NCBI GenBank assembly: GCA_032358255.1
Contig: JAULBX010010214.1
Location: forward strand, 1-64,000
DNA: 64,000 bases
Direction of reading: 5' to 3'
Origin: Heterotrichella gracilis
Lineage: Eukaryota; Sar; Xanthophyceae; Tribonematales; Xanthonemataceae
Positions within the stretch are counted from its first letter, which is position 1. Every line of letters begins with the position of its first letter. The position numbers and the translations under genes were made by a program. Shown in pieces: positions 1 through 12,100 of the stretch. A model generated the notes under the pieces. That model did not search any database and had not been told where the DNA came from. It was given only the letters and a program-made list of their open reading frames with translations.

Positions 1-32
1 ATCACCAAGGTTGTCCTCGGTGACTTTCCACA

Positions 33-398
33 TCACAACTTTCTTGGTCCTGCTTTCTGCCTGGGTAGCTGCCAGTTTCCCCTAGAGCCTCCAGGCTGGA
101 GGGCCTGGTTTTGGTCCCGGAGGTCCATAACGACACCTTCGATGGCTGTCAGCCGTTCTCCGAGGGTATGAACAGTGGTATCCACTGTGTCAACTTTGGA
201 CATAAGCTGCGAGAAGGCAGCACTGAGGGCTTGAACGGAGTCGGAATGCTGTTTGGCTTGCTGGGCAACTTGGGCCATCATAGCCTGGATACTGCCGGTG
301 GCGAGCTGCTGGAGAGGCGTTTCGTCCTCGGATATGCATGTGTCCATGGTTGCAGCACCGATGGTGGGTTTAGCACGTTTAGCAGCTGAGGTTGCCAT
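33..398 (-). CDS. Uncharacterised 121-aa coiled-coil protein
   Basis: This is an uninterrupted ATG-to-TGA frame of 121 codons. The first 20 residues are Ala/Lys/Thr-rich. Residues 30-95 are Gln/Ala/Leu/Val-rich with heptad-like spacing, as expected of a coiled coil, and the tail is Gly/Arg-rich. I recognise no family. An AT-rich TATA-like stretch (ATATATC) lies about 15 bases upstream of the ATG. Farther upstream, at 551-586, a 17-base unit is directly repeated. The frame could be a real small gene, the first exon of a gene leaving the window, or an N-terminal piece of a mobile element. No catalytic or nucleic-acid-binding motif is visible, so no function is assigned. Confidence 0.3.
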   Translation of the reverse strand: MATSAAKRAKPTIGAATMDTCISEDETPLQQLATGSIQAMMAQVAQQAKQHSDSVQALSAAFSQLMSKVDTVDTTVHTLGERLTAIEGVVMDLRDQNQALQPGGSRGNWQLPRQKAGPRKL

Positions 399-1655
399 GG
401 TATTGGTTGAAATATATCAAAACTGTAAAGCGTTGGTGAAGTAAGGTTTCGTATGCACAGATGCAGGTGATGCCGTACACATGCGACGGTGGCACCCAGT
501 CAACCTGTCAACGTTCCAGACGACAACTTTACTTTTCAGACGACAACTCGTTTATAACCACTAGCTACTTATAACCACTAGCTACTACACAGCATTAATA
601 GTTACAGTACTACTTGCTGGTCTAGTATCACCATTCGAGTGTGCCAACGCTGGTCGTGCCATGAAAGGCGGTATTCGCCGTGCAATCAATCAAACATTTT
701 CGGCAGGCAAGATAGGGCTTGTTACAGCCTCACAAAGAGCTCCAAAACACTTCTTCAGTATACCCATCAGCAACATAAAGCAGAATACTACCTGCTCGGG
801 ACAGTCACTATCTATCAAGTCTTGCAGTGCTTTACCACATACATTGCACCATGCTTTGTGCCACCATGGTTAGCCGATGCTTGGCAGGGACAAGAAACCA
901 CTTTCAGCACCATACAGAGGACAGGACGGTAAGAGTGACGGCAGTTTCAGCTGCTGCTGCTGACAAATGGAAAGGCAATGCTGTACATACAAGACGGGCC
1001 ACAGGGCAAAAGCATGCTAGACTGACTGTACACGCCTAGCGAGCAAGTGACCAACAGGTAACAATGAAATAACTGCTGCAAACGTCAGCGCTTGTGGAAA
1101 CCTACTTCTACGCCAGACACAGCTGTTCCAGCTGGCCATACACAGCTAGGTGTATAAAACATGCACAAGTGTTCGCAAGGATGACGGCAAACCTATCACT
1201 AGCTGTTGAGGTTCTGGTTGGGTTGAGTTTGAAAAAGACCTATGTGCACTAGCTCACAGCGAGCAGCGCAAAGCTGAAACCATGGTTGCAAAGCTCACAC
1301 AAACACAGTAGACAAAAGCAAAGTAAGCGAGGCGCGCTACAAAGAAGGGCAAATGGCAGTGAAGTGGGTACAGCCTGCAAGAGTAGGGAAGTTCGCCCCC
1401 GCCCCCATTCCAGGAGGACACTTGCAACTAGGTAATTCTGCTACGAAAAATTTTCCACTGTGTCACACAGCAAACTACAAAGATATTTTATTTCTGGGAC
1501 TATTAGAGGCACTGAGTACACGCAACATGCTTGTTGGAATAAATACAAGCATACACAACAGCGCAGTGATGCGGAGGATAGCGGCCTAGCCTGACGGTGG
1601 ACTAAAGGGCGACAGAGCATGACCTACTTCTGCAAATCAAGAAGGGTCGCAGGCC
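399..1655. other. Non-coding stretch with short direct repeats
   Basis: No convincing gene is seen. A short direct repeat with the core TTATAACCACTAGCTAC occurs twice at about 551-586, just after a second repeated word, GACGACAACT (about 519-550). The stretch contains the 3' flank of the KH-domain gene, whose stop codon is at 1656. Confidence 0.5.
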
Positions 1656-4600
1656 TCAAAAAAGAGCTGAAGCTGGGGAATACTGCAGCGCGTCCAACCC
1701 ACCAGTGAGCATGGACGCCTGTATGAGGTTCTGTGCTGCCATGCACTGCTCCACATTGCCTGACACCTCCAACACCCGTTCCTTGAGCCCCAGGCTTGGC
1801 TCAAACACCTTGACTCGTGCACCAGAGATCTGGACGCCACACACACGCTGGCTTGGAACCCTGGCAACCCACAACGCCCTGGCCCTAGAACGAGTTGAAA
1901 CCCAGCAGAGAGAGGTCCTGCTCTCGCTGCATTACCTGCCGAATCTGGCTGACGTTGCAGCCCCCCTTCCCCAAAATGGACCCAATCTGCAGCTCCGGCA
2001 CCGATATCTTGATGCTCTCCACCATCTGGCCTGGCGCGTCTGCCATGCGGTTCAGCGAAGGCAGCAACTGGGGCTGGATTGCTGGCTGCTGCAGCTGCTG
2101 GAGCGTTTCCAGCTCGTGCTGAAGCTGCAGCAGCCCAGCAGTGGTCTGCAGCTCCTGGAAGGTCTCGGGCAAGCCGCGGGAGACAGGCGGCGGGGACGAG
2201 GAGCCGATGCTGGCGCTGCCAAAGTGCACGTTGCCAGTCATCGACATGGGCGTGGCTGCCAGGGACTGGGGCGAGCTGCACATTCTAATGAATTGGCGAA
2301 CCTGAAGCAGGAGGTCAAGCTGTCAGTCGAGCACATGACCAGAGCTGTACCCAAGGCAACAAACCCAACAAAACAAACTGCAAAACTGTACCCACGGCAA
2401 CAAATCCAGCAAAACAAAAATGTCGAAAACAAGAAACCAACCTGCCAGCCGCGCAGAAGCGCTGCGATCGCCTGGACAGCGTGCAGGCACGACGTCTGGT
2501 TGCCCTCAATCTGCACCAGCTCATCGTTCTCTAGGAGCTTGACGTTCAGCTGCTGCTGGTCTGCTGCCATGATCTTGATGTGCGCCTTACTCTCCTGCCT
2601 CAGCTGGGTGATGATGGAGCCTCCCTTGCCCAACACCGCGCCAACCTGTACCAGCAAACCTCTCAATGTCATGCTGCTTTTACTCCACCACAAAAATAAA
2701 CAGGCACGAGCTGCTGTAAATTTAAAAGCCTTTCTTGCTGTCGCGACTCCCTACAGCTTGCAGCCACCCCCACTGCTTACCTGAGGGGACTGCACCAACA
2801 GCCGCACACTGCGGTGCTGTGGCGCAGTCGGGTCATCGCACACCAGGCATGCCGCACAGCGCAGCAGCGCGTCCACTCCCGAGCTGTAATCCATCAGGGG
2901 GTCGTCGTAGGAAGTGATGGTGACAACCCTGTCGTCGGTGGTGTTGGTGATATCCTGGACCTTCACCCTGGCATCTGTCTCCATCCTGCGATAGAAAAGA
3001 GTACTTAAACCAGGCATGGTGTTTGCTCGTGGTCAGCGGCTTGTTCCACAACTTCCCGCCAGTTGCAGTTGTGGTGCACCAAATCACCCACCTTATCCGC
3101 TTGATGACCTCCCCACCACGCCCGATGATGCTGCCAATGCGCTGTGCTGGCACCAACAGCCTGAAGTGCACTTCCGCACCGTTGATGTTTCCCTGAAAGG
3201 ATGGAACTTTTACCATCAACACATTGGGTTGCTAATGAAGGTTGAAGAGGTGCTGCAGACAACCAACTTGTGCCACCACAGCCTACTGCACACACAGGGT
3301 GAGATAAAGCCAACCTTCACATACCTGTCTGATTGGGCTCTGGGGTGGCAGCATGGAGCCAAAGTGGGCTGGCAGCAGCCCAGGAGCGTGCAGGCCAAAC
3401 ACGTCTGCTGGCATTGGCATGTGCAACATGGCGAGAGCTGGCGGTGGTGGTGGCCGAAGCGGGGCTTTGCGGAGCTGCTTTGCGATGAGGTTCAAGGCAA
3501 GGATGACCTTGCTCTGCTCGCCGGATATCTGCGGAAAAGGGACGGTTCGTTCGTGAATGATGGACTAGCGGTGCTCGCCCACAAGGGTGCCAGTGGCCAC
3601 TCAACCCATAGCACTTCCAGGCAAACGCAGTGGGCCCCACCTGAACAAGCTCCTCTGTTGGCAACGCGCAGATAGGCAGGTCTTGCTTGCCCATAACCCG
3701 TATCTGGGCGCCAGACTCCTTGCGCAGCTCGACAATGACGCTGCCAGAACGACCCAAGATGCTTCCCACTTGGCTTGACAAGACGAGCATGCGGAAAACA
3801 ACGGTGCCCACTACCGGCTCGCCGTCGCCTTGTACCACTTTGGTGAACACCTTGAAGAGGGCGTCGGTTGCTGCCGTCCATTCGCCGTCGGTCGCACTGC
3901 AGGTGCACATGAAGCTGATGTGAAACTGGCGGTGAAACTGGTACGCGCAGTGACAGACCCAGCAGCAGCAGACCCCACAGGGCATGCAGCCAGCGCACAG
4001 CCCCCATGCGGTACGCACGTGCCTCAGCAGTAACCTAGAAGTTGCTGAACACACGCAGACCACAAAAGGGAAGCAGTAATGATGGCGATGGAATGCACGG
4101 AATGTGGTGGGCGAGTTGATGCGGTTCCGGAAACAGGCGGCCATTGCCAAACATCGACCCAGGGTCTGCTCTTCTCCCCATGCCCACCACAGCATGAATA
4201 CATAACCTTAAAGACAAGGCCTCGGATGCTATCAACAGTACCGTGGCGAGTGTGCAAGGCAGTCATTTGGGGGCATCGGTCCCAGTGAGCGGCATGAGTT
4301 ATGGCGAGCCAGGCCATACCTGGCATTGCTGAAGATGGTAATGACCCTTTCATCGCAGCTGGGCACCGCGTCCTCAATCTTTATCTTGGAGGTGGTTTCG
4401 TTTCGTAGTTGCTGGATGACGTCTCCTCCCTGGAAAATGGCACGTAAGTTACTGGGTGCCCGCCACCACCCAAAAGCTCTCCGACACCCATGAGCCACTG
4501 CTGACAGCTTACCTTGCCTATGACCGAGCCAGTGCGGTTGAAAGGGCACATGATCCTGTAGAAGACGCTCGAGGTCTGCATGTTGCGTTTACCATCGGTA

Positions 4601-4849
4601 CTCTGCAGCAGCAAGCGTAGAAGCGTTACACCACGGGTTTGAACCGACAACCACGTTCCTCTCAGAAGCTGTCTTGAAACACCATTCACAGCCCCACAGC
4701 CCAAGCCACACTGACGTGGAAAACAAGGGCCTTGACATTGCCGTTGAAACAAGCCTGTGAAAGGTCTAGAGTTGTCGTACGTGGGGGCTGGACGTGGAAG
4801 AAAAGGGGCGAGTCTGTGTGCTCGCCAGAAGGATGTCCTCCACTGCCAT
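1656..4849 (-). CDS. Five-KH-domain RNA-binding protein (HEN4/RCF3-like architecture)
   Basis: A 592-aa protein is predicted from ten exons in transcript order: 4849-4781, 4602-4513, 4429-4320, 3896-3641, 3528-3325, 3192-3092, 2985-2781, 2645-2442, 2301-1936, 1829-1656. All junctions are GT-AG and in phase. Five KH folds are marked by GXXG loops at about residues 52-55 (GKGG), 138-141 (GRSG), 267-270 (GRGG), 351-354 (GKGG) and 524-527 (GKGG). Each loop follows an IG-S-I/V-I/L pattern and, in KH1-4, precedes a basic helix. A 70-residue Gln/Leu/Pro/Ser-rich linker separates KH4 and KH5. Plant proteins with five KH domains act in pre-mRNA processing in the nucleus; that role is inferred here. 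The first exon (start MAVEDILLAS) is the least certain, since it was chosen only because it supplies an ATG and a phase-0 donor. Without it, translation could start at 4581. Confidence 0.85.
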
Positions 4850-6128
4850 TGCCCAGAGTTCTGTATCGCCTTCCAAGCGCCCACCAAGGACCTTGTGAAC
4901 GCCACCGCTGGTTTGAGCCTGTATTCACTGCCTTTTATCTGGACGGTATAGAAGTGAGCTGGGTGGGTCTGTGGTTTGTGGCGAACAAGATAAAACTCAG
5001 TTGAAAACGTTGTCGGTAAAACTGAGGCTGCACCCTCGGCTGCCTGGTACAGCTATCAGCTCAACGTGAGCAGAGCTATCCACTGTCAGGTGCTGTCGAG
5101 TCTACCACAACCTCTTAACCTACGTCCTTGCGGCAATCTCCAGGTGTACGTGCCGTTCTCGATGCTCATGCGGCTTTGAACGCTGTCTGACTGCTGCGTT
5201 TACAGTATCCTCGACAGCCGGCTGCGCACGCATGCCAGCTCGACCGCAGTACAAACGCCAGCGTGGCACCAAGCCAGCGTGGCATGAAACAGCTTCCACC
5301 CAGCTCCACCATAAGCAAGTGCTGAAAACCTGCAGCAGCTCAAACCTGATACGTTGTTTTTGATGCATGTACTTGGCAGAGTTGCCCAAGACTGTGCTTT
5401 GGGCCATTGGTATGCCGTTTACAAGGATTGAAAGTGATGCACTGCAAGTGCATATGCATGCATATGTTCACACACCCACCCACGCTCGCATTGGTGGCAT
5501 GCCCATGCCCCATTTAGTACAGTACTCTTAACCCCCCCAAGCAAGGAATATCTTTTGCGAATTTTTTCAACACCCCACGCCCTGAGTTTAACCGCACACC
5601 GCCCCCTTGTCACAACAAGGCAGGCCACACCAGTGGGCCATGCCACCGGGCAAGATGCCACCCCTGCTGCGTGAGAGTGGCTGGCACCTGCTGAAGAGAT
5701 CTTGCAAGGAACTGCTATCCAGGGCACCACAGGGCACCCGGATCATATGCACCTCAGCAGAGGTATCCAACCTGGCTGGAAGGGGTTCAGCCCAGGCCAG
5801 CACATCATACCAAATATCCAGTGACCAGTTTTGCAGCCAGCTGCCAGCCTACATTGCACTGATTGATACCAACCACCCAGATTTTGTCTCGTACACTGCA
5901 CAGCCCAACTACGGACAGCACAGCACACAGTGCAGCCATGGTCTCCACGAGGACCCTCACAAGGGTTTGTATCAACAACGACCGTCCACGCACGTTGACC
6001 AAAGCTGGAGGGGCAGCATGGGATCTCTTCCACACAGCAAATCATACAAGGCTGCAACGCCATGGCCTAGAGAAACCACCTCCGGCAGCCAGGTACGGGC
6101 CCAGCGGCCAAGCTTTGGCGCCCGCGTA
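4850..6128. other. Intergenic region, divergent promoter of KH and HAD genes
   Basis: About 1.3 kb lies between the starts of two divergent genes. The plus-strand frame of the HAD gene stays open upstream from about 5607, with an in-frame ATG at 5641, but the extra residues look like unselected sequence. No other gene was recognised. Confidence 0.4.
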
Positions 6129-9100
6129 ATGGCCACAGCAGCATCAACGCCAGCCCTGTGCGCACATGCATTGGCCATGCCAGTACCACCACGAGCCCTC
6201 CGCGCCTGTGCTCTGGCCACAGCTATACCATCACCAGCCGGTGCATTAGCCACAGCAGGTTCAGCACTCCACCCTCCTGGTTGCCACAGCTGTATGGGAT
6301 CTCGGGGCGTCAGCAGCACAGCAGGTGTGGGGGCAGAGGTACTGTTCCCCACTGCCCCACCGGCCTTTGTGTTTGACATTGATGGCGTGCTCATCAGGGG
6401 CAAGCGGGTGCTGCCGGCGGCACAAAGGTATGCCAATGTGCATGCGGATCATGAGGTGGAGGGGTGGGGGTTGCACCGGGTGCACAAATGCACAGGTAAG
6501 ACTAAAAGCATGCATCCCAGCAGCACAAATTCATGTGAGACCAGCCTGCTGTTCCGCACTGCTCCATCGGCGTTGGTTTGTGGCATCGATGGTGTGCTCA
6601 TCAGGGGCGAGCTGGGCTGGTGCTGCTGGCATTGCAAAGGATGGCGGTTTGGGGTTTAGGGGTTGGCCATGTACAGAGGTGACATGCATGGAGGATGTAG
6701 GGTGTAGGTTGGGCGTTGCATCACAATGCGCATGCACAGGGGGGATTTAGGGTTTAGCAGGGTGCTGCATCACGATGCACATGGGCTGCGGGGGTACCAC
6801 CAAAAAGCGTGGGGGGAGCACCATTGCAGTGCATGGGGCGATCAGGTGATGGCGCCAGCAGTGGGCATGGCAGCCGGCACGGGATGGAAAAGCAGGGTTG
6901 TTTTGTAGGGTTTAGGGTTCAGATTGGGCATTGCACCAGCTTGCATGAGCTCAGATACTCATGTGGCCAGGGCCAAGTAATTATCCACTTCTTGCGCAGC
7001 ATGTGCCTCCCAGCTCTTAGACTGCAGGGCTCCAGGCATGATCAAATATGCAAATTTGAGGGTTTGAGTAGCTGCATGGTATGGGGCAATCAGGTGATGT
7101 CCTTTGCAGTGGGCAAGGCTACAGCAGGGCCTGCAGGCAACCAACAAAAAACCAGAAAAGGCATTCCCAGCCCGCGGCTAACTGTGTACACTTCATGCCT
7201 CTGCAGGGCATTGGCGAAGCTGTACCACAGCGACGGGCAGCTGCCTCGTTACCCTGTGTGCTTCCTGACCAATGGCGGAGGCATGCTGGAGGCGGACAAG
7301 GCGGCGCAGCTGTCTGGGTGGCTGGGCGTGCGGGTCACAGAGCAACAGGTGGGCAGCACGTGGACATGCCACGTAGGCAATCACGTGCATGCATGCGCAC
7401 TTTGTGTCAGTATGGGAATCCTTACTGACATGCGTTTTAGCAAAAGGCCAGATTGGGAATAGGTCGTACTTGTACAGTATGGGAGTAGGTTTGAATTATA
7501 TGAGGGTCCAAACAGGGTTGTTTGGGTACACAGCACTGGGTCAATACATACATGCGTCCCGGCAGCAAGGCCAGATGTGCAGTCACCCTTGCACAGAAGG
7601 GTAGAGTACAAGTTTTGGTAGGGGTTCATACCAAATTGCTACATGACCACATGCTGACTCTGCATGCCATGCCATGCCCACCTTTACGGCTGCCCACAAC
7701 CTTCAAGGTGCAGCCACGCAACCCTGTCCTATGGGTATTTGGGATGACGCACTAGGATGGCCTCTTGACTGATGCCAAGAAGGTCATCTCATGGGCCTGG
7801 GTGGGAGACACACCAACAGTGGGCTGGCTGCCGATGCCAGTGCTGGGTTTGGAAGTCAGCTTTTAGGGTTTAAGGTTTATGGGCACAGAAGGCTGGAGCT
7901 GGGCCAGGGCCATTCTCGCTGTTTTCTGACATTTAAGCTTAGGATTTGGGGGCTAGGGTTTACTGCAGATTGACATCGAGCATGCGTGCTCGCAGGTGGT
8001 GCTTTCCCACACGCCGTTCAAATCACTGGTACCCAGGTTGGGGGACGTCCCAGTGGTCATCTCTGGGCGGGGCCAGGTGGGGCGCGTGGCACATGCATAT
8101 GGATTCAAGCGCGTGGTGACAACGCAGCAGCTGGCGGCGGCCATGCCTTTGGCTGTACCTTTTATGGACAACACAGGTGAGCCAGGGGGTGCAACCGCGC
8201 TGCATGTGAGTGGCATTTGTTGTGCATCTGGTTGATTTATGTTACAAGGGTGGATGAATGGCGCCCTGGTGTGAGGACCCCAATTGAAGCCAGAGTGGGC
8301 TTCTGGGCTTCCACCCTTGTGCCCTTAAAATTTGCTTTGTGTGTTCACTTTTTTGTTACAAGCAACAACTGCTAACTTGCCAGAGTTGTAGTACAACCCT
8401 GGGGATAAAAACCACCGTTTCAAAGAGCTGCATATCAATATATATCACACAATAACTGCTAAATTGGATATTCTCAAACCACAATGGACGCCAACGTCAA
8501 CACGAAAAATGAAATCAACTTGCCAGAGTTTAAGTCCAACCCTGGGGATAACAACCACCGCTGCAAAAATTTTCAGATCTATTTATTTCAAAAGTCGTAA
8601 ATGTGGCAACAGTGGTTTTGTTTTACACCTATTATTTGAGTTTCTACGAAATAGTAATCATTTATCTGTTGCGATGCCTCAAAACTCCACAAAAACAACA
8701 ACAAAACCCCATGCCAGCCAAACCCTTACTTAAAAGTTCCTGAAAATCACACTGTCTTGCAATTGGTGCTGGTCAGCACCCGCCACATTGTATACACACC
8801 GACCAAGTCAACTGTCAGCACCACATTCCCTGTCTTGGCTGGCTCACCTGCTGCGCCCTGGCAGCCCCAGTGTCCCCTCCTCCAACCCCATTCCCTATGC
8901 CCCCCGCTCCTGCCCTTGATTTTACTCCCCCTGGATCATCAACCCTGGGTCATCAGCCCACGCTCACTTCGATGGCCTCCTCCTTGGCCACCTCGGTCTT
9001 GGGGATGGTGACGGTCAGCACGCCATGCTCAGCCTTGGCCGACACCCCCGAGGCGTCCACGTGGTCGGGCAGCTGCAGGCGGCGAAAATAGGACCCATAG

Positions 9101-12100
9101 CGCCTCTCCTTCATATGGTACCCCTCCTCCTCCTTCTCCTGCTCCTCGTTGTGCTCCCCCTTGATGGTCAGGACCTTCTCGGGGGAGATGGTCACCTGCG
9201 AGGGGGCACATGGAGGGGTTAGGCACGCGCACCATGCAGCAGCTGAATAACCTCAAAATTCAATGAAAGGTGTGCAATCTGCCAAAGCGAGCTGGATAGC
9301 ACAATGGGAGTGCACACATGCATACACGGTTTTGGTTCAGGCCATGCTTGCAAACCTGTGTATGCAGAAAAACTATGGCCAGCAAGGTTGACAGAAAGTA
9401 GTGGGTTTAAGCACTAATTAAAGCACAAACACTCCTCCCATGGCACACTAGCAATAATAGTTTTGCAAACTACAACCTCTCCTTGCTCTTGTGTGTTGCT
9501 TAGTCACTGCAGCCTGGCAAAGGCATGCACACATGCAGGGTAGTTTTCGCTCACCTTGATATCCTCCTTGGTGAGGCCCGGGACGTCCGCCTTGACCACA
9601 AACTGCTTCTCCTCCTCCTTGACGTCGATGGACATCTGCCTCATCTGGGCCAAGGGTCCCGCCACAACAGCAGCGGGGGCGACGTCAGGGATCAGCGACA
9701 GCGCAGGCCCGCCGAAGGCACGCAGCATGTCGTTCATCTCGCGCTCCATCTCCCTGAGAAACAAACGTAACCGCCCTCAGAAAACTGTTATAGACTCCAA
9801 GGAGCATGGGGAACAAGTGGACAGGCAGGCAAGCAGGTCTGCAAAATCAGGAGCAAGCTAGAAGAAGCATGGCCATGGTGGGCACTCGCAACCACACAAG
9901 GGGACAACGCCTAAACTCACGCTCCACCCACCTGAACATGTTGTTGATCCTGCCATAGCTGGGGCTGGGGAACACAATGTCGGAGGCGGTGCCTGGGGAG
10001 CCGCGGGACACCTTGCCGCGCCCTGCCCTCTGCTTCTCGATCGCGCCCCCTGCTTGGACCGACCCCTCGCCCTGCTCATGCTCGCCACCTTCCGCCTTGG
10101 CTGCGAGGCTGGTTCGGAAGCGGGGCATGGGGGCGAGGTGCCTCCAGCCACGGGTGATCACACGGGAGGGAGACATGCCCAGGGTCTGCACGCCGGGCTT
10201 GCAAGCGGTCTTCAACAGTGAGGTTGCCATGGTGTGGGTGCGTGTGTGATACGTGTACGTGAGAGGTTGGACAACAGCGTCGAGATGGTAGCAAGGATAC
10301 AGTTGACAGCAAGTGTGTAGATAGGTGTTCGAGTTTGCAAAGTGGAAGGAGCGTGGGGTGCTGTCCCTTATATGCAATCTGCGCAGAGGTTCCGGACTTT
10401 TCTGAGAGGTTGGTTCCCGCCAACTCTAGAAAGTCCGAGACACGGATCACGTGCCAATTTTGCCACGTGTCATTTCAACAGGTCTTTGCGTGCCCCACGA
10501 AACCCTCCTACAGGTCGCTGTGTCCATGCCTCGGGTATTTTCCAGAAGCATCCACTGCAAGCCCAGCGTGGGTTCGCCCTGCCTGCCTATTGGGTGTGAT
10601 TTCATAGGTTGCCTTTGGAGAAGTTCCTCCCCCACAGGGTGCGCAAGCTCCACAAGTACTCCCGCACACACCCTAAACAACACTGCAGACATGCCTCAGG
10701 AACATGCTCCTGGCCAGGATGCAATTTTTGTATCAACCTGTGCAGATTGGTAAACTATTTGTGTATTTTTCAGGCTCCGCCGCGGCCCTCCACCCCAGCG
10801 AACCCTGCCCCATCCGCGACCATGGCGTGGGCAGCCCTGAAAACCCTATCCGTGCGGTGCTGATCTTCCATGACCCCAGCAACTGGTACAGGTACGCAAG
10901 CTCAATACCCTAGCACGTGGTCACGTTACCCTAACAAGTGGTACAGGTACGCAAGCTCAATACCCTAGCATATGGTCCGGGGACACAAATCAAGGTACCC
11001 TGACAAGTGCTCAAACCACAAAAAACCGCAGTACCCTAACCAGTGGTACAGGGTTTATGGTTTATGGTTTACGGTTTGCACAACACGCAGTATTTTAGCG
11101 AGTGGCACAGCTGCACAAAACACAGCACCATTTGTGCTCCAGGACATTCCGGCATTGGCCAGCGCCATCAGCCAGGTGCCCTGGTGTGAGCGCTCTGGAT
11201 TGCACCTGTTCCCCTTTACTTTGCGCATCATTAAACCCTCTTCCTTACTCCCAACTGCGGAGCGCGCATTTATTCTAATCCTTTGCTTTTTTCCTTTCCC
11301 CCTTCAGGGAGCTGCAGCTGCTGTGCGATGTGATCATCTCAGGGGGCGCGCCAGGGCGCCACGTGGCGCCACCTGGCTCCCCGCCTGTGGAGGTGTACTT
11401 CAGCAACCCCGACCTGCTGTGGGCAAACGACTTCAGCACGCCGCGGTTTGGGCAGGGGGCATTCGCCGCGGCGCTGGAGACCCTGCACATGCGGGTGAGC
11501 GGGGTTTAGGGTTTTGGGATTTGGGACGGTGCTTGAGATGCTGCACATGCGGGTGCGAGGGGGTTTAGGTTTTGGCCAGTGGGCAGGTCCTGGGATGCTG
11601 CACATGCGGGTGAGAGGGTAGTGAAGTGGGTAGGTCGGGGCGGATAGCGGAGCGCAGGTGGTCGCGGTGGTGCGCATTGTGGGAGCCTGACGGCTTTACA
11701 CACCATAGTCATCAAGCATATGCAGGCGGCCTTGCATGGTGTTTCTGGATGTTGCTCTCACGAGCCATATGCATGCAAGAGTAAATGTGTTTCATATTGC
11801 GCATGCAAAAGTTGAATGTGTTTATTCGTGCGCATGGGCATCAGCAGCGGCAAGATCAGTGTAGGGTTTAGGGTTTGAGTTGTCTGGTAGGGGGTGAGCT
11901 GTTTCCAGCAGAGTCAACTCAGCATTGCAGCCGTACTTGTCCTTTTCCCTCTCCACTACCTGATTGCTGTGCACTTGTGTAGTCCACTGTCCAGCCCCAG
12001 TGCGCCGTTGAAAAATAATCATGTTTTGGGTACCCAGGCATCAGACTCCCACCAGGGCTGTTTAATCGCGGCTGATCCCCGCTGATTACCGCCCACATGC

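Noticed and set aside
5607-6128. Long open upstream extension of HDHD5 exon 1
   Set aside because: It has no conserved features, and the presequence-like ATG at 6129 is a better start. An ATG at 5641 remains possible but unsupported.
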